A DNA stretch of 64,000 bases, from assembly GCA_049602155.1 (NCBI GenBank), contig JBMYRH010000009.1, forward strand, positions 1 through 64,000, written 5' to 3'. Below, in pieces: positions 15,526 to 24,937 of this stretch. Made by a program: the position numbers and the translations under genes. This stretch comes from JBMYRH01 sp049602155. Its GTDB lineage: Bacteria; Myxococcota_A; UBA9042; PHBI01; JBMYRH01. Numbering within the stretch: position 1 is the first letter of the stretch; every line of letters begins with the position of its first letter. The notes under the pieces are model-generated. The model was not told the origin of the DNA and did no database searches. It saw nothing but the letters and a program-made list of their open reading frames with translations.

Positions 15526-17492
15526 ACATCAGACGTTGGATGGTCCTGTGCCTGTTCAGCGTGTGTATGGCTGGATGTGGGACATCGACTCACGTAAGAC
15601 ACCTTGACGTGACGAAGGTGGTGACTCCGCCCAAGGTGGCTGAGCCTGTGATTCAGCCGCCGCCAGGGCCCTCGGCGCAGGAGGTCGCGGACGCAGCGCG
15701 GCTTTGGGAGCGCTCCAAGACCGCTGAGGCGGACGGCGATGCTGTGGGGAGTCGGCGGCTCTTGAGGCAGATCGTGAGGCTCAATTCACTCACCCCTCAC
15801 GCTGTGGATGCACGAGTACGGTTGGCAGAGGACGCCCTCGCGCGTCGGGACTGGGCATCTGCGCGTCAATTCGTTGCGCCGCTGGGGTTTGAGGGGGCAG
15901 AGGGCTATTCACGTCATCGTGTGGATGCACTGGCCTTCGAAGGCCAGGCGGACTACGAGAAGGCTGCTGAGAGCTGGCTGGAGGCATCGAAGGTCGCAGA
16001 GGACCCTGAAGCGCGGCGTCAGGCGATCGACGTGGCGGCCCAAGATCAGTACTTGGGAGGGGATCCAGAGGCGGGTCGTGAGACGGCTTCATCGATCGGC
16101 GTGTCAGAGCAATCACTTAGGGATGCACTTGAGGGACGACTGACTACGGAGCTGTTGAAGACCTTGGTGCAGCAGGTCGCACCCAACGATCCCGATCGCG
16201 CTTGGCTGGCGCTGAAGAGCGCTCAGCGTCAGTGCGCGGAGGGAGAGCTCAGTGGGTGCAAGGCTGACGCGCAGCTGGCGGCGTTGTCGTTTGACGCAGA
16301 GATTGTCGAGGGAGCACGTCAGGTGCTCTTGCGCGTCGAGGCATGGGATAACGTCCGTCCCGCTCGGCTTGGGGTCCTCTTGCCGCTCTCAGGGCCTTTT
16401 CAACGCCATGGTCAAGCGGCGCTAGAGAGCATTCAACAGGCGCTTCAGGATGCGCCGCATGTGGAACTCGTTGTGAGAGACACTGCGGGCAAGGCCGGGC
16501 AGGCGGCGTCTGGTGCGGAGGAACTCGTCTTGGACGAGCACGTGGTCGCGATTCTTGGCCCGATCGGGGAGATAGAGGGTCGCGCAGCAGTCGAGTCAGT
16601 TGGGCGCTTCAAGGTGCCGCACCTTGTCCTGTCTAGTCATCCTCAGGTGACCGATGGCGTGGGATTGGCGATCCGGATGCGCTTGTCGGCGGGGGAAAAA
16701 GTCAAGGCACTCGCGCGCTACGCAGCGATTCAACTAAAGGTGAAGCGGGTCGCAGTACTCGTCCCTCGTCAGCAGTCACGTCGACGACAGATGGCGGCGT
16801 TTTGGGATGAATTTGTACGCCTCGGGGGCGAGGTCATCGCAGCGGAGCTCTATCCTGCGGATCAAGGGGATTTTAAGCCGGTCATAGGGGCACTCCTCGG
16901 GACGGAAAAGCCTGAGACGGATGTGGTCGATTTCGACGGCCTATTTGTGCCTGATGATGCCCAAAAGGTGCGCAGGATGGTGCCGTTCTTGAAGTACTTT
17001 GGGGTGCGGACCAAGACACACCCGATGCTCAAGACAACGAAGCGTTCACCGGCTGTTCAACTCCTAGGCGTAGAGGCTTGGAACAGCACTACGGTGATTG
17101 ATGGCGAGGGACTTACGAACAACGCCGTCTTTATGGACACCTTCTTCCATGACCCGGATGACGCTGCCGTGCATGGGTTTGTTCGGGGCTTCTATACGCG
17201 GCATCGCCGGAAGCCAAACGCCTTCCAAGCGGAGGTGTTCGACAGTGTGAATTTGGTCGCCAAAGCGATGCTGGGCCTGTCGGGGACGACCCATGAGACG
17301 CGGCAGGAACTCTTTACTGCTCTTGTTGCGACGAAGCACCATCGCGGCGTCACCGGGCATATCACCGTGCTCGATACGGGAGAATTGGTGCTCGAGCCAC
17401 GCCTCTTGACTGTCGCTGTGGATGAGATCCGTCTTCGTCTCTCTGAGCAGGAAGAGGCGCATCTACGAGGGCCTTCAAGGGGAGCGCGTTGA
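15522..17492 (+). CDS. LpoA-like lipoprotein: TPR-type N-terminus plus periplasmic-binding fold
   Basis: Start ATG 15522 overlaps the dnaJ stop (ATGA) and gives 656 residues beginning with a lipoprotein signal (lipobox MAGC, Cys19). Residues about 45-280 are helical repeats, probably TPR-like. Residues 285-640 form a type-1 periplasmic binding fold (LGVLLPLSGPFQRHGQAAL, VAILGPIGEIEGRAAVESV, KRVAVLVPRQQSRRRQMAAF, NAFQAEVFDSVNLV), as in amino-acid ABC-transporter binding proteins. The same two-part layout occurs in LpoA, the outer-membrane lipoprotein that activates penicillin-binding protein 1A. No ABC permease is nearby, which supports an LpoA-type role. Direct orthology is unproven. Confidence 0.8.
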   Translation: MNIRRWMVLCLFSVCMAGCGTSTHVRHLDVTKVVTPPKVAEPVIQPPPGPSAQEVADAARLWERSKTAEADGDAVGSRRLLRQIVRLNSLTPHAVDARVRLAEDALARRDWASARQFVAPLGFEGAEGYSRHRVDALAFEGQADYEKAAESWLEASKVAEDPEARRQAIDVAAQDQYLGGDPEAGRETASSIGVSEQSLRDALEGRLTTELLKTLVQQVAPNDPDRAWLALKSAQRQCAEGELSGCKADAQLAALSFDAEIVEGARQVLLRVEAWDNVRPARLGVLLPLSGPFQRHGQAALESIQQALQDAPHVELVVRDTAGKAGQAASGAEELVLDEHVVAILGPIGEIEGRAAVESVGRFKVPHLVLSSHPQVTDGVGLAIRMRLSAGEKVKALARYAAIQLKVKRVAVLVPRQQSRRRQMAAFWDEFVRLGGEVIAAELYPADQGDFKPVIGALLGTEKPETDVVDFDGLFVPDDAQKVRRMVPFLKYFGVRTKTHPMLKTTKRSPAVQLLGVEAWNSTTVIDGEGLTNNAVFMDTFFHDPDDAAVHGFVRGFYTRHRRKPNAFQAEVFDSVNLVAKAMLGLSGTTHETRQELFTALVATKHHRGVTGHITVLDTGELVLEPRLLTVAVDEIRLRLSEQEEAHLRGPSRGAR

Positions 17493-18442
17493 AGGGCTTG
17501 AGTGAAGCTCAGTTCATCGAGCGGATGTGCGAAAGAGTCGTTGTCCCGCCTTCGCCACGAGGTCCCGGTGATGATGCTGCGGTGCGTGGTGCAGAGGTGA
17601 CTACGGTCGATCTCATGGTGGAGGATGTGCACTTCACACGGGCGCACCCTCCCCTTTGGCTCGGCTCGAAGTTGTTATCGGTGAACATCTCGGATATCGG
17701 AGCGATGGCTGCACGACCTTCCCGCTTTGTGCTCACTGCTGCGCTCCCCAAGGACACCCCTGTGGCGTGGTGGGACGCTCTCGCGACGGGCTTGGGAGCG
17801 TTGGCGAAGCGCGCGGGGATCACGCTGGTGGGGGGAGATGTGACGCGGAGCCCTGGACCCGTGATGCTCGGCATCACGGCGTGGGGTGAGCTTGAGGGGC
17901 GCAAGGCCTTGCTGAGGAGCGGCGGACGACCAGGAGATGTGGTGATGATTCACTCACCACAGGGGGTTGGGCGCTCTTGGCTCGGGCTTAAAGAGTGGCT
18001 GAGCTGTGGGATTTCAGGCTGGGGGCACGCTCCACCGGATCACGTGAGCGTGTGTGTGGCAGCCCATTTGAACCCCGCGACGAGCTGGCAAATTGGCCCA
18101 TGGGCATCCGACCACGGTGCGACGGCGGCGATGGACTGTTCGGATGGCTTGTTGGCTGATGTGCCGCGCTTGGCTGCGCAGAGCCAGGTGCGACTCGATG
18201 TTGAACTTGGCGGCTTGCCTGAGGATCCTGAGTGCGGAGAGATGACCGCCTTGGAGCGCGCTTCCGGAGGGGAAGACTACGGCCTCTTGGTGCTCGTCCC
18301 GCCCTCTCAACGTGAGATCTTTGAAAGCGCCGGCTTTATTACGCTGGGCGTTGCGTCTGAAGGGCAAGGGGTCTACTGGTCGGTCGACGGGGTGAGGGTT
18401 GAGCCAGGCGCGCCCGCGTTTGATCACTTCTCAGCGTCATGA
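17489..18442 (+). CDS. thiL: Thiamine-monophosphate kinase
   Basis: 317 residues. TTG 17489 overlaps the previous stop as TTGA. The AIR-synthase-like fold of ThiL is clear: GPGDDAAV near the N-terminus, the metal/nucleotide loop VDLMVEDVHF, NISDIGAMAARP, GGDVTRSPGPVML, and ATAAMDCSDGLLADVPRLA. The protein phosphorylates thiamine monophosphate to thiamine diphosphate with ATP in the cytoplasm. In the standard motif VEGVHF the Gly is Asp here. No other thiamin gene is nearby; its place in the operon seems to reflect tight packing rather than pathway clustering. Confidence 0.92.
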   Translation: MKGLSEAQFIERMCERVVVPPSPRGPGDDAAVRGAEVTTVDLMVEDVHFTRAHPPLWLGSKLLSVNISDIGAMAARPSRFVLTAALPKDTPVAWWDALATGLGALAKRAGITLVGGDVTRSPGPVMLGITAWGELEGRKALLRSGGRPGDVVMIHSPQGVGRSWLGLKEWLSCGISGWGHAPPDHVSVCVAAHLNPATSWQIGPWASDHGATAAMDCSDGLLADVPRLAAQSQVRLDVELGGLPEDPECGEMTALERASGGEDYGLLVLVPPSQREIFESAGFITLGVASEGQGVYWSVDGVRVEPGAPAFDHFSAS

Positions 18443-19461
18443 CTGGGTACGAGCGCTACCGTACGGCGTGCTCCCCTGACGCCCCTGTGACCCTCGGTCT
18501 CATCTCCAACCCACTGGCGAAGACCAATTGGCGCTCAGTGGCGCATGAACGTTTGAAGTCTGTGATGAGTGATCCAGCTCATGCGTTGAGCACTTCATCG
18601 GTAGAGCGTGTGCCGAGCGCCCTGAGGGAGCTCCTCTTTGACCGGGGGTGTAATGTCCTCGCTATCAACGGTGGAGACGGCACCATTCATGCGCTCGTAC
18701 AGGCGACGATTGAGGTCTTGTCTGAGGGGCGTGAGGGTGAGTCGGAGCTACCCCTGCCGATCTTTCTGCTGCTGAACGGTGGTGGGATGAACATGCTCGC
18801 GCGCACGTTTGATACCCGCGGGCACCCCGTTAAGACGGTTAAACGCTTCCTTAACCGCTTTGAGGGTGCACCTTTGAGTTCTCTCACCGTGCGCCATGTG
18901 CCGTTACTCGAGGTTCACGAGCCTGACGATCAGATCCGTTATGGGTTCATCTTCGGATCGGAGTTGGTCCTGAACGCCCTGACGATGTACGAGCGATTTG
19001 GCCAAGGGTACCGTGGGCTCGCGACGCTCTTCGGGGCGATCGGCGCAGGGGTCGTGTTTGAGACCGAGTTATGGCGGCAGTTTGGGCACCTGCTCTATCC
19101 CCCAGAGACCTCTCTTGAGGTCGACGGTGAGGTTCAAAGCCCGTATGCGTGTGCGGTGGTCTCGACCGTGCCGCTGACACTCATGCTGGGGCTTGTCCGC
19201 GCGCTTACGCGGCGCGCCCGTCCGAGGCGCTTAGAGGGCCTCGTGATTCAAGAGACAGACCCTCTTAAACTGGTGTCGATGATCCCTGCCCTCCTTCTCG
19301 GTCAGCCGCACGAGCAGGTCATCCCGCTCGAGGATACCTCGGAGGTGCGACTTCATGGTCCGTACACACTCGATGGTGAGCGTTTTATTCACCTCGAAGC
19401 TGATGCTCCGATACGTGTCTTGGGGAGCCACCGCGCGTTTCACGCCGTGTGGTTGGGCTGA
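18439..19461 (+). CDS. Diacylglycerol/sphingosine-kinase-family protein
   Basis: 340 residues starting in an ATGA overlap with thiL. The N-terminal half has the lipid-kinase catalytic pattern: LGLISNPLAKTN, then AINGGDGTIHALV (the GGDGT nucleotide loop) and LLLNGGGMNMLAR in place of the usual GGT.ND.AR motif. Members of this fold phosphorylate diacylglycerol or other lipids at the cytoplasmic face of the membrane. The Asp usually found in GT.ND is replaced here by a Met-Asn pair, so catalysis may differ. Last gene of the forward run; the hemW gene converges 3 bp later. Confidence 0.8.
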   Translation: MTGYERYRTACSPDAPVTLGLISNPLAKTNWRSVAHERLKSVMSDPAHALSTSSVERVPSALRELLFDRGCNVLAINGGDGTIHALVQATIEVLSEGREGESELPLPIFLLLNGGGMNMLARTFDTRGHPVKTVKRFLNRFEGAPLSSLTVRHVPLLEVHEPDDQIRYGFIFGSELVLNALTMYERFGQGYRGLATLFGAIGAGVVFETELWRQFGHLLYPPETSLEVDGEVQSPYACAVVSTVPLTLMLGLVRALTRRARPRRLEGLVIQETDPLKLVSMIPALLLGQPHEQVIPLEDTSEVRLHGPYTLDGERFIHLEADAPIRVLGSHRAFHAVWLG

Positions 19462-19464
19462 CCT

Positions 19465-20568
19465 CTAAAGCAGGTCGAGCAGCACACTGTTCATCAACCT
19501 CAGACCGCGGTCTGTGAGCCGCGCATGTCGGCCATCCAAAGCCAAGTTGCCTTTGAGGGCTTGGCGTTGAGCTGCTGCTGCGAAGCGCTCCCAGTCCTCT
19601 CCGAAGTCGACTCCGCGCTCGAGGTCCCTGAGCCCGGTCATGATGCGCTCGAAGCTCAAGGTCGCCTCGTCTAGCTCTTCGACACTCTCGGTCGGGTCGC
19701 CCGACATGGCCGCTCGGATATACTGGCTTGGTCGTCTGATATTGATCCACCTCCTCGGGGGCAGAAAGCCATGGGCTCCTGGACCAAGCCCAAGGTACGG
19801 CACACCACGCCAGTAGCTGCTGTTATGTCGGGCGCGGTGGCCTGGGAGGGCGTAGCTGGAGACCTCGTAGTGTATGTAGCCTGAGGACCGCAGTCGGTCT
19901 CTTGCGGCGAACATCATCTCTGCCTGAAGGGCATCATCTGGGACTTCAATGGCCCCCGTTTCGACCTGGCGCTGCATCACTGTTCTGGGCTCGACGGTCA
20001 GTCCGTACACAGAGAGGTGCGGTGGCTTGAGCGCGAGGATCGCGTCTAGATCGTCATGCCAGCGAGCGAGGGTCTGATTAGGGAGCCCAAAGATGAGGTC
20101 GACAGAGTGACTCCTGAACCCTGCGTTTGCGATCGTACGACACGCATCGCGCGCCCTGTCGCCATTGTGGCGCCGCTCGATTCCAAGCAAGAGATCATCT
20201 TGAAAAGACTGAACGCCCAAGGAGATTCGGTTCACCCCGAGCGCTCGCAGTCGCGCCATTTGAGCTGGCGTGACCTCACTAGGGTTGGCCTCTAGGGTGA
20301 TCTCAGCATCGGGCCCTAACCCGGGCGCTTGCGAGACAGCATTCAATAATTCTTCGAGCTGCTCGGTGTCCCATAAGCTGGGCGTTCCGCCACCGAGGTA
20401 GAGCGTCGAGGCCGGTTCGCTCAGCTCAGAAGCTCGCCCCCGCAGTTCAGAGATCACTGCCTCTGTGAAACGCGCTTGAGGGATGTGCCGAGGCGTCGCG
20501 ACGACAAAATCGCAGTAACTACAGCGATGCTCACAGTACGGAAAATGAACGTAGATGCCGCCCGTCAA
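19465..20568 (-). CDS. hemW: HemW-like radical SAM protein (coproporphyrinogen oxidase-like)
   Basis: 367 residues. TTG at 20568 overlaps the upstream gene's stop as TTGA. The radical SAM motif is CEHRCSYCDF near residue 12-21, followed by YLGGGTPSLW, ITLEANP, GVNRISLGVQSFQ and SVDLIFGLPNQT, all diagnostic of the HemN/HemW group. HemW binds heme and a 4Fe-4S cluster and acts in heme delivery rather than in coproporphyrinogen oxidation. This copy has the short HemW N-terminus, without the extra HemN residues. It closes a reverse-strand run with a radical SAM protein and two lipoproteins. Confidence 0.88.
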   Translation of the reverse strand: MTGGIYVHFPYCEHRCSYCDFVVATPRHIPQARFTEAVISELRGRASELSEPASTLYLGGGTPSLWDTEQLEELLNAVSQAPGLGPDAEITLEANPSEVTPAQMARLRALGVNRISLGVQSFQDDLLLGIERRHNGDRARDACRTIANAGFRSHSVDLIFGLPNQTLARWHDDLDAILALKPPHLSVYGLTVEPRTVMQRQVETGAIEVPDDALQAEMMFAARDRLRSSGYIHYEVSSYALPGHRARHNSSYWRGVPYLGLGPGAHGFLPPRRWINIRRPSQYIRAAMSGDPTESVEELDEATLSFERIMTGLRDLERGVDFGEDWERFAAAAQRQALKGNLALDGRHARLTDRGLRLMNSVLLDLL

Positions 20569-21893
20569 CGGGTGTAGACCTCAACGTTATCGGGGAGCAT
20601 GGCCTCATCGAGCAGTGCGTCAAAGCTTGGCCCGCGAACCGCAAAGACACGCTCCTTAGCGCCGCCGACTTGATCGACGACGACATAGGAATTGGGCTGT
20701 GCGAAGTCGCTTCCCGCCAAGGTTCCGCCCGGACCGGCGAGGGCCCCGACGCTCACGATTGGCAAGGCGCCATAGTGGCCGCTGAAGTACACGCGATAGC
20801 CTGCGCTGAAGAAGCTCGTGACTCGCGCTCTGAGGAAGAGTTCGTAGAGTCTGAATCGTTTATCCAGAGAGCCCACGTGCTCATCGCCGAATTTGTGGAG
20901 GGGCAGGTAGCTGACTACGTAGCGCGCGTCATAAATTCCAGCCTTCGAGAGCTCTTCTCGCATCCACTTAATGACGGACTCCTCGACCCCTTTTGAGCCC
21001 CCGGAGGAGACGACGAGGAAGTAGGCCCCATTCAGGGTGAAGCTGTAGCGATCGGGGTAATGACGCTCATCGATCATCTGAACATTCGGCCTGTTGAGTT
21101 CTACCCCGACTTGACGGTCGACCGGCGAGCGGCCCCAAGCGATCCGAGCGTCGTTCGCCCCGAGCAGTTGCCCCAGCTTGCTCCGCTGAGCGCTTAGGTC
21201 TTCCGCGCTGCTGTCTCGAGTCGCCATGCCGCCGGCGTGTATCACTAGGTCGGGTTTGACCTCTTCGACCAAGCTCTCAAGGCCTGCAGTGACGCTCGCA
21301 GGGATGCCACCTTTGGCCGCGGTGTCAGCGATGATCGCGAACCTCATTGAGGTCTCAGCGGAGGACGGAGGTTCGGGGAGCCCCTCTGTCGGGCCACGCT
21401 TCCCGGTGATGCTCTTGGTGACGAGCAGGCGCTCTAATGGCACGGTGCGGGTGGAGGTCCATTGCCAGTCGCCGTCGGTTAAGGTGAGCGTCACGAGCTG
21501 GTCAGCGCGACCACCGTGATAGGTGTGGGATACAGTGCAGCCCTCGACGACCGGGCTACCATCTCCGAAATTCCATGAGCAGGTGGCACCCTGATGGTCC
21601 TTGGGGGGGGAGTCGATCCTCAAGTGGATCGCGGTGGAGCGAAAGACCTGTAGTTCGCTTGGCGCAATGCTCCAGGTGAGGCCAATGCCTCGGTCTGATG
21701 CGTCCGCGGCGCCCGGCGGTGATGCGGGTGTCGCCTTGCGCACTGCGGCCGGGGTCGCATGGCCGTCGAGCAAGAATGTGTCGACCACTGTCTCAAGCCC
21801 TGCCGCGGACTGTCGCTCGTTCACGTCGTCTGAGTCACACCCGCCCAGGGTGAGACACGCGATGAGGGCTATCGTGGCGGCGCGAGGCGTCAT
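20565..21893 (-). CDS. Lipoprotein with PKD domain and degenerate calcineurin-like phosphoesterase fold
   Basis: 442 residues. The signal sequence ends at LGGC (Cys19). Residues about 75-160 hold a PKD-like beta-sandwich (CSWNFGDGSP, VSHTYHGG). From about 183 the pattern is that of calcineurin-like metallophosphoesterases, but key metal ligands are changed: the GD.H loop reads IADTAAKGG, the second motif is VIHAGGMA where GD is expected, the GNHD motif reads GRSPVDRQ, and the final GH.H reads FSGHYG. Only some His/Asp remain (YLPLHKFGDEH). It may be inactive or use other ligands. An 8-G run lies in the gene at 21603-21610; the frame is intact around it. Confidence 0.7.
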   Translation of the reverse strand: MTPRAATIALIACLTLGGCDSDDVNERQSAAGLETVVDTFLLDGHATPAAVRKATPASPPGAADASDRGIGLTWSIAPSELQVFRSTAIHLRIDSPPKDHQGATCSWNFGDGSPVVEGCTVSHTYHGGRADQLVTLTLTDGDWQWTSTRTVPLERLLVTKSITGKRGPTEGLPEPPSSAETSMRFAIIADTAAKGGIPASVTAGLESLVEEVKPDLVIHAGGMATRDSSAEDLSAQRSKLGQLLGANDARIAWGRSPVDRQVGVELNRPNVQMIDERHYPDRYSFTLNGAYFLVVSSGGSKGVEESVIKWMREELSKAGIYDARYVVSYLPLHKFGDEHVGSLDKRFRLYELFLRARVTSFFSAGYRVYFSGHYGALPIVSVGALAGPGGTLAGSDFAQPNSYVVVDQVGGAKERVFAVRGPSFDALLDEAMLPDNVEVYTR

Positions 21894-21930
21894 GTCTGGA
21901 GCGTAGGGGGGCTTGGGAGCCCACGCAAAT

Positions 21931-23508
21931 TCACTTCATTCCGCTGGCCAACCAGAGGCCCGAGCGTTGAGCGGCCGCGAGCGCAGGGCGGTCGTCAAGT
22001 GGGCTCAAGGAGCGCTTCCAATCAGCGAACGAGCCCCCGTGTCGCCAGGCGTCGAGGGCCGCTAAGCCGGTGGACTGATTTCCCTGACTCATTCGGTACT
22101 CTACCCAGGCCCATTTTGCGGAGGTCGAGCGGACCCTTGCGATCCCTCCCAGTTCTCGCTTGAGGCGCTTCAATGTGCGGTCCACCGTCCCTATCCCTGC
22201 GAACTCAGCGTCGCCAAGCGGGGTGTGCAGCTTGGGGACCAGCGGGGACACGCCGAGGGCGACGGGTAGGATTGACGCCAGCTCTTTTGTGAGCGCGATG
22301 AGCTCGCTGATGTCTTCGTCAGTCTCTCCAGGGATGCCGATGATCACGTAAAGTTTCAGGCGATTGAGGCCGGCTTGCTGCGCGAGCTTGGCGACCTGGA
22401 TGAAGTGCCGGGTGCGGAGACCTTTGGCCATTTTGCCGCGTAGGCGTTGGCTCGGGGCGTCCGCGGCCACGGTCATCGTCCGATACCCCCCGCGGGCGAG
22501 CAGAGAGACGAACTCCTCATCGAGCCGATCCGCTCGGAGGCTAGAGACCCCGACCCCTTTGCCCATCTCGATGACGCGCGCGAGGGCCTCTCTGATCCCT
22601 GACCATTCACTCACTGCGGCGCCCACGAAACCCACCCTCGGTGCATCTTTTGGGATATGAGAAAGGACACTTTCGAGGTCTGGCTCCCGCATCGGACTCT
22701 CTGGTGCGCGCACCAGGCAAAACCGGCAGAAGCGCGGGCATCCTCGGCTCGCCTCGATGAGGAACATGTTGGAGAGCTCGGTGTGTGGCGTCACGATTTG
22801 ACCGACTGCGGGGAGCGCCTCGACCGTCACCTTTTGGGTGGCAGGTACACGTTCTCCGTGGATCTCGGGGACCCATACCCCAGGGATCGTGGCGATCCGG
22901 CTCTTGAATTCATCACGACTGGGGCTGTCCTCGAGGACATCCATGATGGCCTCGACAGCACGCTCACCATCGCCGACGACCGCAGCGTCGATGAAGGGCC
23001 CGAAGGGCAGGACGTTGGACGCAGTGAGTGGCCCACCGAGTAGCACCGCCGGATCATGCTGGCTGCGCTCATCGCGCTTGATGGGGACCCCTCCGAGCTC
23101 CAAGAGATCAAAGAAGCCGGGGATATCGAGGTCGTAAGACACGGAGAAGGCGAGGAGATCAAAATCGGAGAGGGGACGCCCGGCCTCTAATGACGCGGGC
23201 TGTAGCCGCCTCCGACGGTAGGTGTCAGGGTCGTCTGGCAGGACGATGCGCTCGCAGGACATGAAGGGTCGGCTATTGAACGCACGATAGATGACTTGAT
23301 AACCGAGGGAGCTCATCGCCACGCGATATGGGTTGGGGTAGCAAAGCCCGACCTTCAGCGGCGCCTCTCGAAAGATGGTCCCTGTCTCCGAGGCGAGCAG
23401 TTCTTTGCGGCGCGCCTCGGGATCTAAGCGTTGGAGGGCCTTACCCTGCTGGCGCCTCTCATGACGGCTTAGACGCCGCCTTGGACGGACTGGGGTCGGC
23501 TTGGGCAC
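21931..23508 (-). CDS. B12-binding-type radical SAM protein
   Basis: 525 residues from GTG 23508. After a basic start, residues about 45-190 resemble the Rossmann-like B12-binding domain that precedes many radical SAM enzymes (KVGLCYPNPYRVAMSSLGYQ, VLLGGPLTASN, AAVVGDGERAVEAIMDVL). The cluster motif is EASRGCPRFCRFCLVR (CxxxCxxC). Then come strands typical of the SAM barrel (VGFVGAAVSEWSG, GVSSLRADRLDEE, LKLYVIIGIPGETDEDI). It belongs to the broad group with TIGR03960-like members, whose substrates are unknown. It starts 3 bp after the Cys-rich lipoprotein gene, so the two are translated together. Confidence 0.8.
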   Translation of the reverse strand: MPKPTPVRPRRRLSRHERRQQGKALQRLDPEARRKELLASETGTIFREAPLKVGLCYPNPYRVAMSSLGYQVIYRAFNSRPFMSCERIVLPDDPDTYRRRRLQPASLEAGRPLSDFDLLAFSVSYDLDIPGFFDLLELGGVPIKRDERSQHDPAVLLGGPLTASNVLPFGPFIDAAVVGDGERAVEAIMDVLEDSPSRDEFKSRIATIPGVWVPEIHGERVPATQKVTVEALPAVGQIVTPHTELSNMFLIEASRGCPRFCRFCLVRAPESPMREPDLESVLSHIPKDAPRVGFVGAAVSEWSGIREALARVIEMGKGVGVSSLRADRLDEEFVSLLARGGYRTMTVAADAPSQRLRGKMAKGLRTRHFIQVAKLAQQAGLNRLKLYVIIGIPGETDEDISELIALTKELASILPVALGVSPLVPKLHTPLGDAEFAGIGTVDRTLKRLKRELGGIARVRSTSAKWAWVEYRMSQGNQSTGLAALDAWRHGGSFADWKRSLSPLDDRPALAAAQRSGLWLASGMK

Positions 23509-23511
23509 GGG

Positions 23512-24651
23512 CTATTGACCCGCCGTGCCGCAGCGCCCGATTTGGAGGTTGATGTCGACGCTCATATATCCGCCGGGGCAGAGCTCGGCGCAGGCGATTG
23601 CGCCGAGGGGGACCGTATCGGCTGTGCTGCAGATGGGGGCGCACCCCACCACGCTTAAACACAGCAGACGGTGACCGTTTTCATCCACGGAGATGCAGTC
23701 ACCGAGCTCTGTGCACGGGTAGCCTTCGATGCCATCCCATGTTGACTCCGTGCAGATGGTCTTTCCGCCGACCGCGATACACTTCATGTCTTGTGGGCAG
23801 TCTGGCATCCAGATGTCACAGGTGAGTTCTGCGGTGTCGCAGAAAGTCAGCTCGTAGGAGCTGGAGATCTGGATGTTCAGGTTGCAGGCCTCTCCGCCCG
23901 GGCACTCCTCGTCCGCGTCACAGACGCGACGGCAGGTGTCAGTCTCCGAGTCGAAGGTCCCGAAGCATGACATCCAGAGGTCACACTCGCTCGAGTTGTT
24001 GCAGGCATCGCCAAGTGCCCCTTGCCCTGAGGTGACGCAAGTGAAGCGCTCGTCATCGACGAGGGCGCAGTGTGCTCCTGCGGGGCAGCCGAGCTGGCAG
24101 TAAGGGTTACAATCTGAGTTCGGAGGGGTCAAAGAGCTGCACTCATCGATGTAGTTCACCGCGTCGACCAGCCATGGTGTGTCGTTGCCGGGGTCGACGG
24201 GGTCAGAGCCAGGCTCCTCTCCTTGGCACAGGCAGGTGGCGTAATCTGCATAGCTCTCACACCCAATGGCGTCGAAGGGCTGGCAGGCGCCAAACCCGCA
24301 GCAATGACCACACTGGCAGTCCACGTCTGTGACGCAGATCTCTCCTTGAGCGGCCTCGCCATGTTCACAGGCGTTGGGGCACATCCCTGGGCTGAGTTCA
24401 CAGGGGACTGGTTCGGAGGGCGCATCATCGCTCATCATGGCGTCAGGGTCATCCGACGACGTGGCACCATCGGCCTCACTGATTGCACCGTTGCCTTGGT
24501 CTGCGTCATTCGCGTTGGCGCTCCCTTGACCATCAGGCGTGTTTGCCTGCTGCGTGGCGAGGTTCGTGTCGTTGGTGGGCGCGTCCGTATCGCTGTCTCC
24601 CCCGCATGCGGTGAGCAGCGGTACGACCAGTATGAGGATGAGGGCACGCAT
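23512..24651 (-). CDS. Cys-rich secreted lipoprotein
   Basis: ATG 24651 is chosen over a longer frame to 24717 because AAGGAG lies 6-7 bp upstream and the protein then opens with a lipoprotein signal (LLTAC, Cys16). The mature N-terminus is an acidic Asn/Asp/Ser spacer. Repeated Cys pairs follow (CELSPGMCPNAC, CQCGHCCGFGAC, CNPYCQLGCPAGAHC, CDADEECPGGEACN) in a pattern common in surface lipoproteins of myxobacteria and relatives, where each block is a small disulfide-bonded module. No catalytic motif is seen. First gene of the reverse run ending in hemW. Confidence 0.8.
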   Translation of the reverse strand: MRALILILVVPLLTACGGDSDTDAPTNDTNLATQQANTPDGQGSANANDADQGNGAISEADGATSSDDPDAMMSDDAPSEPVPCELSPGMCPNACEHGEAAQGEICVTDVDCQCGHCCGFGACQPFDAIGCESYADYATCLCQGEEPGSDPVDPGNDTPWLVDAVNYIDECSSLTPPNSDCNPYCQLGCPAGAHCALVDDERFTCVTSGQGALGDACNNSSECDLWMSCFGTFDSETDTCRRVCDADEECPGGEACNLNIQISSSYELTFCDTAELTCDIWMPDCPQDMKCIAVGGKTICTESTWDGIEGYPCTELGDCISVDENGHRLLCLSVVGCAPICSTADTVPLGAIACAELCPGGYMSVDINLQIGRCGTAGQ

Positions 24652-24937
24652 CGGGCGCTCCTTGAGTGGATGTGCGGGGGCACTGTAACGGATCCTCCCA
24701 CCTTCGGGCGAGATCATGGGGCGGAACGGTGCATCACCGGTGGCATCTGATGGGAGTTCAGCCGCCGAGTCTCTCTCCGTGACGCATCCGCAGTACGTGG
24801 ACTGCGTGCCATTTCATCCACCCATGAGCGGGTTTTAAGTGAGCGAGGACGAATTATCTAAAGCTCGGTCGGGTTCCGCCCGATGAGTGCAGTGTGAGCG
24901 GTGACACGGACACGACAGCCGCCCATACGGAGCACCC

